Shown: one piece after another, positions 22,232-33,730 of the stretch
Numbering within the stretch: the first letter of the stretch is position 1
Layout: each line of letters begins with the position of its first letter
NCBI GenBank assembly: GCA_030789695.1
Contig: CM061141.1
Coordinates: forward strand, 172,622,807-172,686,806
Length of the DNA: 64,000 nt
Origin: Scilla litardierei
Lineage: Eukaryota > Streptophyta > Magnoliopsida > Asparagales > Asparagaceae
Reading direction: 5' to 3'
Program-made: the position numbers and the translations under genes
The notes under the pieces: model-generated
What the model was told of the DNA's origin: nothing
The model's database searches: none
What the model saw: only the letters and a program-made list of their open reading frames with translations

Positions 22232-22248
22232 ATTCGTTGGAACCGGGA
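22232..22248 (+). other. CENP-B-box-like motif in a satellite monomer
   Basis: ATTCGTTGGAACCGGGA fits all nine fixed core positions of the CENP-B box. It differs from the mammalian 17-bp consensus YTTCGTTGGAARCGGGA only at the first base and at the R position. Confidence 0.58.
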
Positions 22249-23050
22249 GATCAACATCTTCAACTGAAAAAAAATAAGAGAAGACAAATGTAGGATATGA
22301 AAATCATATTATTTAATAAAACGTTCTATATCTTCCATAAAATATAGAAAATAGCACCTAGCTTAAAAAATACGCAAAAATGTCAGTTGGAACCAGGAGA
22401 TCGCCATCTTCAACTGAAAAATAAGAGAAGACAAACTTAGATTATAAAAATTATATCGTTTAATAAAAAGATACATAATTTTCTGGAAATGTAGAAAATA
22501 ACCTTGAGCTCAGAAAAATCCGCAAAAATATTCGTTGGAACTGGGAGATCGCCATCTTCAACTAAAAAAATAATAGAAGAAAGAATTAGGTCAAAAATCA
22601 TATCATTTAATAAATATATTCATAACTTCATGAAAATGTAGAAAATAGCCCCGAGCTCAGAAAAATCGATAAAAATGTCCTTTGGAACCGGGGGATCGCC
22701 ATATTCAACTAAATAATAAGAGAAGACAAAATTAGGATATAAAAATCATATAATTTAATATAAAGATTCATATCAAACATAAAATGCAGAAAATAACTCA
22801 GAGTTCAGAAAAATCTGAAAAAATGTTTGTTGGAACTGGAAAATCGCCATCTTCAACTGGAATATAAAAGAAGACAAAATTAGGCTTAAAATCATATCAT
22901 TTACTAAAAAGATCGACATCTTCAACTGAAAAATAAGAGAAGACAAATTTAGGCTATAAAAATCTTATCAATTAATAAAAAGATATATATCTTTCATAAA
23001 ATGTAGAAAATTGCACTAAGCTCAGAAATTGATATATAAAAATCTTATCA

Positions 23051-23208
23051 GTTGAAGATGGTGATATCCCGGTAATGGCAAAAGTTTTTATAGATGAAGA
23101 TGGTGATTTTCCTGTTCTGAATTTTGTCTTCTCTTACATTTCAGTTGAAGATGGCGATTTCACGATTTCAATGGACATTTTTGGCCTATTTCTGTCTTCT
23201 CTGATATC
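23051..23208 (-). repeat. Inverted satellite segment, copy 3
   Basis: Same structure as copies 1 and 2, but only about 2,572 bp after copy 2, so five monomers or so are missing between them. Confidence 0.85.
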
Positions 23209-24510
23209 ATTTAATAAAATGATCCATATCTTCCAGAATATATGAGAAACAATCCGAATTTCAGAAAAATTCACAAAAATGTCTGTTGGAACCGAGAGAT
23301 CGCCATCTTCAACTAAAATATAAGAGAAGACAAAAGAAGGCCAAAAAATCAAATCATTTAATAAAAAGATCGCCATCATCATCCGAAAAATAAGAGAAGA
23401 CAAAATTTGGCAACAAAAATCATAATAATTAATATACATATCCTTATCTTCAAGAAAATATAGAAAATAGCACGGAGCTTAGAAAAATCTGCAAAAATGT
23501 TCACCGAGAGATCGTCATCTTCAATTGAAAAATAAGAGAAGACAAAATTTGGCTATAAAAATTATATCATTTAGTCTAAAGATCCATTTCTTACATAAAA
23601 TGTAGAAAATAACACAGAGCTAAGAAAAATCCGCAAAATGTCCGTTGTAACGAGGAGATCGGCATCTTCATCTGAAAACTAATAGAAGACAAAATTAGGC
23701 CAAAAAATCATATCATTGAATAAAATGATCCATATCTTCCAGAAAATGCAGAAAATAACCCCGAGCTCAGAAAAATCCACTAAAATGTCAGTTGGAACAG
23801 AGAGATCGATATCTTCAATTTAAAAATAAGAGAAGACAAAATTAGGCAAGAAAATTATATCTTTTAACTAAAATATGCATATCTTCCAGAAAATACAGAA
23901 AATAGCTTCGAGCTAAGTAAAATCTGCAAAAATGTCTGTTTGAACCAGGATATCACAATCTTCAACTGAAAAATAAGAGAAGACACAATTTGGCTAGAAA
24001 AATCATAGCTTTTAATTTAAAGATACATATCTTACAGAAAATTTAGAAAATAGCCAGTGGCGGAGAAAAAACCACAAAAATGTCCGTTGGAATCGGGAGA
24101 TCACCATCATAATCTGAAAAATAAGAGAAGGCTAAGTTAGGCTTAATACCAAATTATATAATAAAAAGATCAATATATTCTATAAAGTGTAGAAAACATT
24201 CTCTACGTCAAAAAATCAGCAAAAATATGCGTAGGAACCGAGAGAATGCCATCTTCAACAAAAAAAAGAGAAGACAAAATTAGGCCAAAAAATCATATCA
24301 TTTAATAAAATGATCCATGTCTTCCCTAAAATGTAAAATAATTGCTCCGAACTTATAAAATCTGCAAAAATGTCAGTTGGAACCAAGAGATCGCCATCTT
24401 CATCTGAAAAATATGAAAAGACATAGGCCAAAAAAGCATTTCATTTAATAAAAAGATCCATAATTTCTCGAAAATATCGAAAAATAGCCTCGAGCTCGAA
24501 AAAATCTGCA

Positions 24511-26317
24511 TATTCTAACCTCATAATCATATCCTCTTGTGCATATAATCCATGGAATCATGCTCTCTTAACTACATTTATGCTAATTCATCATTTGTGA
24601 GCGTATGATTTTATTCTGGCACAATTTCACTTCTTCAAACATTATAAATGTCTATTATATTATAGGGATTTTTCTGGATTTTTCAGGTGTCCCGAAGGGG
24701 ACTAAATCAACTCAAGAGGAGGAGTACAAAATAGACTCATGTAGATGGAACGACAGTCGCCTGGGCAACCCAACAGTTAACTGCCTAAATAACGGCAGTC
24801 GCCTGCCTTTAAAGAACTGAAGCTGGAGAGGCTGAAACCCAACGACAGTCGCTTGTCATCTTCGCATCAGTCGACTGATATTTCAGATTTCTGAGGGAGC
24901 AAAAAGAGCCAACTCTCTGTCATTTTGACATTTCTGCAGCATGCAGCCGAAGAACAAAAGACAGTCACATGTGAATCACACAGGTGACTGTGCGTTTTAA
25001 ATACAGTTGCATGTCGCCCTTTGGTAGCGATGCCAGTCATCTTCACATCAGTCGACTGCCGTTTGTTTGACAGTCGACTGATCGGGTTTCTTCGTCCGCA
25101 GTCTGGGTTGTGAGAAACGAGTTTTTCTTAACCCGATTTCTCTCCAGTTGTTGTGAATCGTTGGATGATGATTTAGATGGATGAGATGTTACCCCTAGGG
25201 GGTATAAAACACTACTATTCAGATGTAATGAGGGGAGAACGGGATAGAACTTAATCTTTTGCTATTTGTTGGTCATCTTCTTCCTTAAGAAGGGGATTAG
25301 GGTTTTGAAAAGTTTTAAGCTTTCTGAGTTCGTTTTTACTATTGCTGAGATTGACTGCTGATTGAAGAAGCTTGTATTTGGTGACAAATCTCCAACCCTC
25401 TTTCTTATACACATTTTCTTTGATTCCTTGCATTGAACTATGTCTATTTTTATAAATGTTGATTCTATTCTTGATATGCTAGGCTAGATTCATTGTGTGG
25501 GTGTTTTGGATTGATGTAGGATGTCTTGATTTCCCTGCTAAAGTTAATTTCCAGCACCCCTTGTTAATCCATGTTGTTTGGGTGAATTAAACTCATGATT
25601 AATTGGATTAGATACTATCCATATAGGAGCCGTAGAACGGTGGTGCTTCGTAATTGTTGCATCTATGTATACAATGGGTATTACATATCTTGAAATGAAT
25701 GAAAGACCCCTTCAATCCATATTTCGTAATTTAGAAGTTTAATTCACTCGATAAACCAAATTGTTAATTGGGTTGTAACCCGTTTATTGAATCGTGCATT
25801 ACTCGAAAGGGGCCGCAGAACGGTGGTTGTGCGAAGCGTAACACAACCTATATGTACTACTCCCACATACCTTGAAATGGGTGTGGGTGTGATTCATGAG
25901 CTTTAATTCAGAGAAGAACCCAATTAGCAATTACCTTTGGTGCACCCCATATGTGCTTACCTGATTTATTTCCCGATACTCATACCTTGACGTGGATGAG
26001 TGATCGAGTTATCATGGAATTAACATCTAGCAGAGTAATTGAGTAATCTTACCGATATCCTCAACACCCGCACTCTTATCCTCCCTTGCATCCAAACCTT
26101 AGGAAATTACCCTAACTTTAGGGTACTTAGATAAATCACTTATTCAAACAATCATTCACCCTCGAAGGGTGGTTAGAAACCTTAACCATTCTTATGCTCT
26201 GACTATTTGTGTGAATTTGCAGATTAGTTTCGTCTCTGTGGATATGATCACGTACTTACCGGGTATATTATTTGCCGACCTCGTACACTTGCGAGTATCA
26301 CCTTTCAAGGAGAGTCA
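24511..26317 (+). repeat. 5' LTR of the Athila-like element (left end truncated)
   Basis: It aligns with the 3' LTR at 55376-57206 from ATATTCTAACCTC onward and ends GAGAGTCA. The initial TGACTATGAATAAATATTGT of the 3' LTR is absent; satellite runs straight into the LTR. Between about 24740 and 25085 it holds CAGTCGACTG palindromes and CAGTCGCCTG variants. TATAAAA lies at 25203-25209. The two LTRs differ at many positions, so the insertion is older than the elements nested in it. Confidence 0.88.
25203..25209 (+). promoter_or_regulatory. TATA box of the Athila-like 5' LTR
   Basis: TATAAAA occurs in GGGGTATAAAACACTAC. The matching site in the 3' LTR is 56090-56096. Role as promoter is inferred from its place in the LTR. 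Confidence 0.6.
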
Positions 26318-26324
26318 AGCAAAT

Positions 26325-26342
26325 TGGCACCGTTGTCGGGGA
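26325..26342 (+). other. Primer-binding site, tRNA-Asp type, mutated
   Basis: TGGCACCGTTGTCGGGGA lies seven bases after the LTR. It differs from the tRNA-Asp complement by two changes, both of the C/G to T/A type expected from deamination of methylated CpG. Confidence 0.85.
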
Positions 26343-26568
26343 CGGCGTATCTTCATTTCACACTTTGGTTTTTGTTGTGAAAATTTGGTGAGATCTTTCC
26401 ATTCTTTTGTCTATACTCATTGTGGATATCCGAGTTTGTTTTTCAATTTTTATAATCATCAAAACTATAAAAATTTAGCTAATCTTGGAAAGTTTTGGCT
26501 TGAACTCAATTGTCTAGTTTATGTGGTTAAGGACTCCTCGAACATATAGACTAGTAAGAAACATAGAC

Positions 26569-28419
26569 ATGGCCGATAAAAATACCAATACCAACGGTAA
26601 TGACAACACCAATCATAGTGATGACGATCACTCTCAACATGAGGGTGATCGAAGTTTGAGATATGTGTTGAGACCGAGTAGGTCTGCTACTGGCTCATGC
26701 ATTGTGCTTCCAGCCGATGCGAATTCCTTTAGCCCAAGACCTGGGATATTTCAAATTCTTCCCACTTTTCATGGTGTAGAGAAGGAGAACCCTTATCTAC
26801 ACATAAAGGATTTTGAAGATGTATGCCTCACATGTTCTGATGGGAGGCTAGCAATGAAACCATTTATCTTAAATTGTTTCCTTTTTCTTTAAAGGATAAA
26901 ACTAAAAATGGGTTTAATGCTATACCTCCCATACTATTAACTCCTAGTTGGCAATGCAAGTTGAGTTTTTGAAAAAAAAATTCTCTTGCACAGGACTCAA
27001 GGATTAAAGCGGCAAATGGCAAACTTTTCTCAGAAGCCAAATGAAAGCTTTGACATCACTTGGGAAAGGTTCAAGGAGCTGCTTCTAGCATGTCCACATC
27101 ATGTATTTGATGAATACTGTCTCATCAGTTTTGTTTACGACGGACTCATCCCTTTTATGAAACAATTCGTGGAAATGATGTGCAACGGGGAATTTCTGGA
27201 TAAGACACCGGAGGAGGCATGTGATTACTTAGAATCCATAGCTGAGAATGCATGAAGTTGGGAGGCGACTCCCGAATCTGAGAGGAGAATTACCTCAACC
27301 TTTGGCTCGTGGAGGTCTCCTTACATTGACCAAGAGGAAGCCTTAGAGGCAAGAATGGAGGCCATCATTTGCAAGAGACTTGAATGGTTGCAGTTAAAAG
27401 GAGTGAAGGCCGTGACGGTCAGTAATGAAGGGCTATGTAACCTTTGCAGTAGCGCAGACCATACATCAACCAATGTCCCAACCTACCGCTAGCAAAGGAA
27501 GTACTTCAAGACCCACTCAAGTGAATTATATGGCGAATTCCAACCAAGGGCAAGGGTACAACAATTCCCACAATCAAGGTCAGAGTTGGAGGAATAGACC
27601 GAATTTGAATTGGGGACCCTAAAGACAACAACAAGCTTAACCATAGTATCGTCCACCCTTCAACAACAACAACAATCAACAAGGCATCCAAAGGAGGAGA
27701 GATGAAACAAATGAACCCCAAGTGCAATCTCTGAGCGACTCATTGCAACAATTCATCCAAGGCAAACACCGCAAAATCAAGCCAATTTCGAACAATGGCA
27801 ACAACCACAACAAACCCAGGCGCAACATCAACAATTTCAACAACTCAATAAGAACATAACAAAGCTTGCAGCAACTCAAGAGAATGGCAAGCTTTCGGCA
27901 CAACCACTCTCCAACCCCAACATGAATTTGTCATCGGGAGGATCCAACGTTAAATCATGTCAAGCGGTGATAACATTGAGCAGTGGTCGGGAAATATCGA
28001 AGCCGGAGCCACCGAGAGTCGAGGCGGAGATAGTTATGGAGAATGAAGCTACCACAAATGAAGAGGTGCAAGAGAGAAGATCGAACAAATGCAACCATTC
28101 CGAAGAGATCATCACTAAAGAGCACGAGCCGTACATTCCTCTTGCACCATTCCCTCAAAGGCTTCAACCTCCACGGAAAGATAAGTTCCAATCCAAAATC
28201 CGCGAAATATTTCAAAAATGTCAAATTAATATCCCTCTTCTTGATGCAATAAATCAAATTCCCGCATATGCTAAATTCTTAAAACATTTATGCACCGTTA
28301 AGAGGAATGTTAGTGTTAAGAAAAAGGCCTTCCTAACACAACAAGTTAGTGCTATTGTGCAACACAACACTCCTACTAAATACAAGGATCCCAGCTCACC
28401 TATAATCCCATGCATCATA
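26569..28419 (+). pseudogene. gag pseudogene of the Athila-like element
   Basis: The likely start is ATG 26569 (MADKNTN). The first open part ends at 26892. A frame change near 26850 and a return near 26975 bracket a broken piece. The gag core continues at 26986-27255 (ITWERFKELLLACPHH, then TPEEACDYLESIAEN) and is followed by in-frame stops at 27253 and 27490. A Gln/Asn-rich linker covers about 27530-27900. The last open part (27922-28419) carries the conserved stretch just before protease (FLKHLCTVKRNVSVKKKAFL, then IIPCII). The Sirevirus inserted exactly at this gag/protease boundary. The protein would be a capsid precursor; this copy is dead. Confidence 0.8.
28415..28419. other. Target-site duplication of the Sirevirus, left copy (TCATA)
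   Basis: TCATA precedes the TG at 28420 and recurs at 50855-50859 directly after the CA at 50854. Removing the insert rejoins the Athila-like gag and protease. Confidence 0.92.
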
Positions 28420-30227
28420 TGTAAGGACCCTGTCTATGGGGAAAACATTAGAAGTGGGGTTGAATAGTGTTTATACAAATGTAAAAGGAATTTACGCCAA
28501 ATAAAATTCAATCCAACAAATAGTGCGGAATAGAAAAACAACCCAATGAAACACACGCAAACGAAGAGATGTTTCAAGGGTTCGGATTACCCAAGTCAAC
28601 TCCCGACTTGTTCCCGGTAATCCTACGTCCCTACCACCCGGATACCACCTGATACTCAAGTTAGAACCCTAACTTGAGGTTTCCTTAAAATCCACTTGTA
28701 GCGACCCTACAAGTGAAATCGAATACAATCGATGTCCTTGACTCCCACAACCAGGGAGCAAGCAAAACCACTCTCACAACCGAGAGCAAAACTCAAATAA
28801 CGAAAGTTATGAAATAATGAAAACAACACTTACAATCACCTATGCCTTGAATTAGAACTTGAAGGAGGAGTGTGATGTGTGTTGAAGAACTCTTGGAAGA
28901 GAGAAGAAGCCCTTTCTCTTGACTGCAACAATTGCCTAGATGATAACTCTTTGGTTCTAGGTTGGAGAGCAAGAGATCAAGATTTGGAAATACTTAGGGC
29001 TTTGGATTTGAGAGCTTTGATCTTTGGAAATGAAAGCTTGAGAGATTTTGTAATGAATGAGTAACCTTCCAACGGAACAGTAAAAGCTCTATTTATAGTT
29101 TTCTCAAATCCACAAAACAGTTTAGGCAAAAACCCAATTGGAATCCGTGAGAAAAATCTAACGGATAGAATCTGAACTCGCGACAGTCGACTGTTGAACA
29201 ATCCACAGTCGACTGTTGCACAGTCAGCAAGGGTTGGTGAGAATTCATAATGGTAACTTACCACGTGACAATCGACTGATGAAGCAAAGACAGTCGACTG
29301 TTAAACAACCAGGCGACTGTAATTTCTTCTACAGGCGACTGGCTAAGAGATGGGTAAGTTAGACTAATACTGGAAATCTCACAAGTAACAGGACAGATGA
29401 CTGATGCAAGGAACACAGTCGACTGTTAATCAGAACAGGCGACTGTATATCCTTAAACAGACGACTGTCAAAAGCCTGAGAAATTTCCAGAGTGCTGAGT
29501 CAAAGAAATGACTCACAGACAGACGACTGTTGCAGCATAGACAGTCGACTGATCCAAGAGATAGTCGACTGTATATACAGCATTAGTCGACTGGCCGTAA
29601 AAGTCCGATCAAACAGAGTTTGGGCAAAGGATAGACAGGAGACTGATTTACAAAACACAATCGACTGTCACTTGGACAGGCGCCTGTGAATCATTCATAA
29701 GTAGCCTGTGCGAAATAATCAGAGAAGGCCCAAACCTATATTGTAAAAGTCTGTGCATAACAGATGACTGTCAAACAATACAGAGTCGACTGTTTTTTAG
29801 ACAGGCGACTGTAAACTGTTCAGAAGTCGACTGTTATAAACATTCCTAGCACAATCAATAAAGAAATGAATTGGGATCAAAGGACAATTGATCTAATGAA
29901 GTCCTATGACTGAATGTAGATGTGTGTGCGTGCTCCATCAAAGTTCTACTTCTAAGCTACATACTAGAAGAGATAAAAGAAAATTACATTGACGAATAGT
30001 CTCTTCTTTCCATCGTATGAGCTTGAAGTCTTCACGGAGCTTCAATCATCATCTACGATCATCCAATTCATGTCATTTGCCTTCAATGAAGTTTGTGAGT
30101 CATACATTGCTAGTAGATCTTCATAATTAGCTTAGGCAATGAATTAACTGCAAAATAGGGGATTAGACACAAGTATTTTTGTTTGCTCATCATTAACACC
30201 AAGTAGGGAGAAGTCCAATACTCAATA
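28420..30227 (-). repeat. 3' LTR of the Sirevirus
   Basis: About 1,808 bp, nearly matching 49039-50854. On the plus strand it starts TGTAAGGACC and ends CTCAATA where the other LTR has CTCAACA, so the terminal CA has mutated. Between about 29180 and 29840 there are many copies of CAGTCGACTG and of CAGGCGACTG. TATAAATAG is on the minus strand at 29089-29097. Small reading frames across the LTR occur in both LTRs and are not called as genes. Confidence 0.9.
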
Positions 30228-30241
30228 TTTTTCCCCTTTTT
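30228..30241 (-). other. Polypurine tract of the Sirevirus
   Basis: On the minus strand AAAAAGGGGAAAAA abuts the 3' LTR, preceded by GTCATCATCA, a context familiar from Sirevirus 3' ends. Confidence 0.85.
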
Positions 30242-30898
30242 GATGATGACAAACAAACATAAATAAAAAGATAAATAATTGTGCGTAATGAAAAATTACT
30301 CCCCCTACATAGATGCCAATCAAGTTAGACAACACATATTAGGGCATCTATATATCAATTGAAGCAAATGAGTAAGAAATGCATGAATATAAATTCAAAA
30401 AATCTAGAAATTACAATCCCTATTCATTGTAATCTTACTCCCCCTGAATCTAAGACAACTTCAATCTTAGATTCAAGTGTTAGAACATACTTAGCACATA
30501 CATTATGAATCTTGTATGTTTATTTCTCTTCCCTTATGGCATTACCTAAATAGGTGGGAGCAAATAACAACAACAATAGTAGTGCTAAATGCGAACTAAC
30601 ACCAATCAAGGAGTATAAAGATATATCGAATCAAAACTCATAAAATCACATCATATACACATGTGAGTAATGGAATTGAAGTCCAATATCAACATTTTAG
30701 ATGTACACACAAAAATAGTTTCAAAAGTGATCTCACAAATGCATCATATCAGAGATAGCATGAAAAATCGAATATCAAATTCATATATTGTCTCAAAAGC
30801 ACATCAGAGATAGTATATCATACATGGAGACAACATAACATACATCACACAGATAAGATAGTCAATTATACATGGTGTGACACAATGAGATTCAGCAG

Positions 30899-30974
<76 letters not shown>

Positions 30975-31183
30975 AAAGTGATGAGAGTACAAAGCATACA
31001 GACATCTACATGTCCACAAAAATACATCATCATGATCACAACAAAAGATACATCATGATGCCAAAAGTATATATCCCATCAAGTATCTATCATAACATCA
31101 GCATACAAAAAAATCCATCATACATCAAAGTACAACCATCACCAAGCTAACAACACACAAACACCTATATAAGAGTGAGCGTC
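30242..31183 (-). other. Sirevirus 3' noncoding region with extra purine tracts and an (AT)n run
   Basis: There is no coding frame. Two more purine tracts (AGGGGGAGTAA and CAGGGGGAGTAA on the minus strand) lie at about 30296-30306 and 30435-30446. An uninterrupted AT run spans about 30904-30972. Repeated purine tracts upstream of the 3' LTR are described for Sireviruses. Confidence 0.7.
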
Positions 31184-32599
31184 TCAAGGGGCTGAAGAAG
31201 AAGAAGCAGGCTCTGTGACAGCAGGTGTATCCTCTGGAGGAAGGTCAGAGGGAGCAACAACAGCAGCAACAGCAGCATCCTGAGTAGAAGCTACACCAGG
31301 ATGCTCAACGACATCCGAGGGCTGAGGAGGCACATGAAGCTGGGGAACAAACTGTCTCAGATCCTCAGGGAAGGGTATTCCCTGATGGAGGAAAGAAAGA
31401 GACATCAACCTGTAAATTCCAGAGACCATCTCTAAAGGATATCACGAGATGGTGGAGCTGAGGTGGAGGGCTGATCAGCTGGAGGAACAGTGGAGGAGGA
31501 CGTAGTTGAAGTAGATTTCCTCTTCTTCGAGGCAGACTGCAGAGCCGAAGAATATTTTGACTTTGCAGATGCATCGAGGAGAGGACCAAAGGCATGGGCT
31601 CGTAACGAGACAAATCAATACCAAAATGTCGGAAGACTAGAGTCAAAAGACCACCGTAAGGAATGTGAGATGAGGAGGACGTGAACTCAACCTTGTCCAT
31701 CATATCAAGGAGGACACCGGCCCAGTTCATGGACATGCCAGAGAAAATAGCATACATACACTTCAGGATATCCTGAGACGGCTGGTCAGATGATCCATAC
31801 CTCGGCAGGATGTTGGACTTCACCACTAGGTGAATTGCCCAACCTCTAGCAGAAAACATAGATGACCTGACACCCGAATCAAGGGCTAAAGGTATCTCTC
31901 GAAACATATCCCGGAGGACAGACTGGTCAAGATCGTCAATATCGGAGATGCAAATATTAGAGGGAAGGGAACCAACAGAGGGAATCCTAAGAATAGTCCC
32001 TAAGAGTGAGGGAGAGATCTGAATGTGGGTTCCCTGGACGATAGTATCGAGGATGCCGGTAGAGGAATACTCACCGCCAACGCGGTTCGCATAGAAGAGC
32101 TTCACCAAAAATGGGTATGCTCTGGGAGATTCGCTCTGAGAGAAGCGAAAAAGATCGACCAGGTGAGTAGCAGATAAGATGTCAGAGAGTCTCTCAGCAG
32201 TAAAGACTGGAAAGGTGATGTACCGCTCCCTAAGAAGCGTGATCCCTAAGAGAGAGTGGAACTTTTCCAAACAAAGATCATCTCGGTAAAGAGGAACAAG
32301 GGGATCAGAAGGGGGTACAACAGGAGGCCCTTCTCCAGAGCTCAAAGCAGACTGATGGGAAGCGGCAGCAGTAGGCTCATTGATGGTAACACCAATGGGC
32401 TTCCGCTGACGGTGGATCAGTGGCTGAGCGTCGGAAGAAGAAGCAGAAGGAGAATATCCCTGCAAAGAATAATGCACGGGAGACTCGGCATGCTGGTTCG
32501 GGCTTTGTAGGGTTTTTTCTTCTTGGCTATAAGTTTCTTGGGTGCCCTAGGTCTCTTAGGAGCAACTACTTTCTCTTTTCCCTTGGTTTTGGGTGCCAT
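31184..32599 (-). pseudogene. Extra frame in the envelope position of the Sirevirus
   Basis: The minus-strand start at 32599 gives a Lys-rich, basic N-terminus (MAPKTKGKEKVVAPKRPRAP). A frame change near 32480 leads into a 370-codon stretch (32477-31365), and a second near 31400 leads into a Pro/Ala/Ser-rich tail ending at 31184. The middle part (for example RGWAIHLVVKSNILPR and the FSLLGI-like stretch before it) resembles the domain often annotated as putative plant transposon protein in plant retroelements; I judge this from memory of the family. I see no convincing membrane segment or signal peptide, so an envelope role is not supported. Function is unknown. Confidence 0.6.
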
Positions 32600-32992
32600 G
32601 GAATCGAGAGAGAGAAACGATGGTCGAAGAAATCGAAAGACAGAAATCGAACGTCAGACTAGAGAGAGACAGAGAGAGAGAGACACCAAGTCGAGAAGGC
32701 ACGAAGAAGCAAAGACGAAGCAATCGACGAGCGGGGAGGCGAAGATAGACGGCAACGGCAGAGAAAACGAGCGGGAAGTCGACGCGTTTCAATCGTAGGA
32801 GAGAGAATCGCAAGTGACGAAAAGAACAGTCTCGACGTATAAATGAAAGATGGAAATAATCTGGGCCGTTGGATCAAGGAATCGACGGCTCAAATCAACG
32901 CAGTGAACCGTCACAAACAGTAGACAGTCGACTGATGAACGAAATTCAGTCGACTGGATGAAGTGATAAGAAATAATCTCAGGAAGACAGAC
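32600..32992 (-). other. Sirevirus spacer, part 1, with palindrome repeats
   Basis: Noncoding DNA between pol and the extra frame. It holds an A/G-rich stretch (repeated GAGAGA) at about 32650-32700, GGCCGTTGGATCAAGG near 32865, and CAGTCGACTG copies near 32924 and 32947. The LARD interrupts it after 32992. Confidence 0.65.
32988..32992. other. Target-site duplication of the LARD, left copy (CAGAC)
   Basis: CAGAC precedes the TG at 32993 and recurs at 42981-42985 after the final CA at 42980. The restored site reads GACAGACAGTCGACTG, so the insertion fell into one of the palindrome repeats. Confidence 0.9.
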
Positions 32993-33722
32993 TGTAACGG
33001 CCTGTTTTCATCAAGACCTATTTACGTATTTGACCAATTTTTCAATTTTTAAACTATTTTATAATGGTTTGTTAGGAGTTTTATTGACTTCAAAAATTTC
33101 TTATAAAAATATTTTGAAGTACCAGACTATTTATGGAGTATTTTAGTAAGTTCGGGTTTCATCAAATATCTCTAAATAATCTAATAAAAATTCATTTTCA
33201 GTATTTACCGTTTTGGCTTAATGAATTTATTTTCTATAAAAACATCTTCAAAACGTTTTCAAACTTCTACGGTAACATTCTATGATTTTTAGGGCTTCCC
33301 ACATTAATTTCGTAATTTTCTGAAGTCAAATCAGTAGAGAACCCGTAAACCCGCTTCCTAAACGTTTTGGCCCACGACTCGTATTTCCATAGCTCAAACC
33401 GTGAATCAGACTTCGTATTCACGATCCTCGCGATGATACGATCCCGTGGGTATGTTTTCGTAATTTTTCGGGCACGTTTACTGATAGGGGCAAAATTGTA
33501 ATTTCGTTACAATTTTTACTGCTACCGTCACTAATTACCCTAGCTAATTACTAATTACCTTAACCTAAGCAACTATTAAATTACCTAACATGACTAACAC
33601 ATGGAGATGACACGTTAAACATTTCCTAACTTAGTCTAAACTCATTTAAGATTTAGTCTAAAGTTTAACCTAACGTATTAAATACCCTTGACTAAACCTA
33701 ATATTAAATTAATATAATTACC

Positions 33723-33730
33723 TATTTAAA
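33723..33730 (+). promoter_or_regulatory. Possible TATA box of the LARD-like LTR
   Basis: TATTTAAA stands ahead of a C-rich transcribed-type sequence. The matching site in the 3' LTR is 39583-39590. Role is inferred from position. Confidence 0.45.

Larger units (their letters stand above)
17113..24510 (+). repeat. ~147-bp satellite array, segment 3, with ~3.3-kb higher-order repeats
   Basis: Diagnostic monomer variants recur in the same order. The inverted segment is at 17168, 20479 and 23051. The GTTCGTCGGGAGATCGTCATC variant (degenerate in the third copy) is near 17608, 20927 and 23498. The TCTTTTAATTTAAAGATAC variant is near 18117, 21433 and 24008. Spacings are about 3.31 kb and then about 2.57 kb, the difference being close to five monomers. 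This is a higher-order repeat with an internal deletion in one copy. The array is cut at 24510 by the Athila-like element. No genes are present. Confidence 0.9.

Noticed and set aside
18465..23439. Many short minus-strand frames with hydrophobic, Phe-rich products across the satellite (for example 20638-20829, 21443-21709, 23134-23439)
   Set aside because: They recur wherever the monomer recurs, span monomer borders and share the same words (LLNDLIF, FVFSY). They are translations of the repeat, not genes.
24740..25085. CRISPR-like array of short palindromic repeats
   Set aside because: The repeats are about 10 bp, irregularly spaced, in a plant LTR, with no repeat-spacer regularity.
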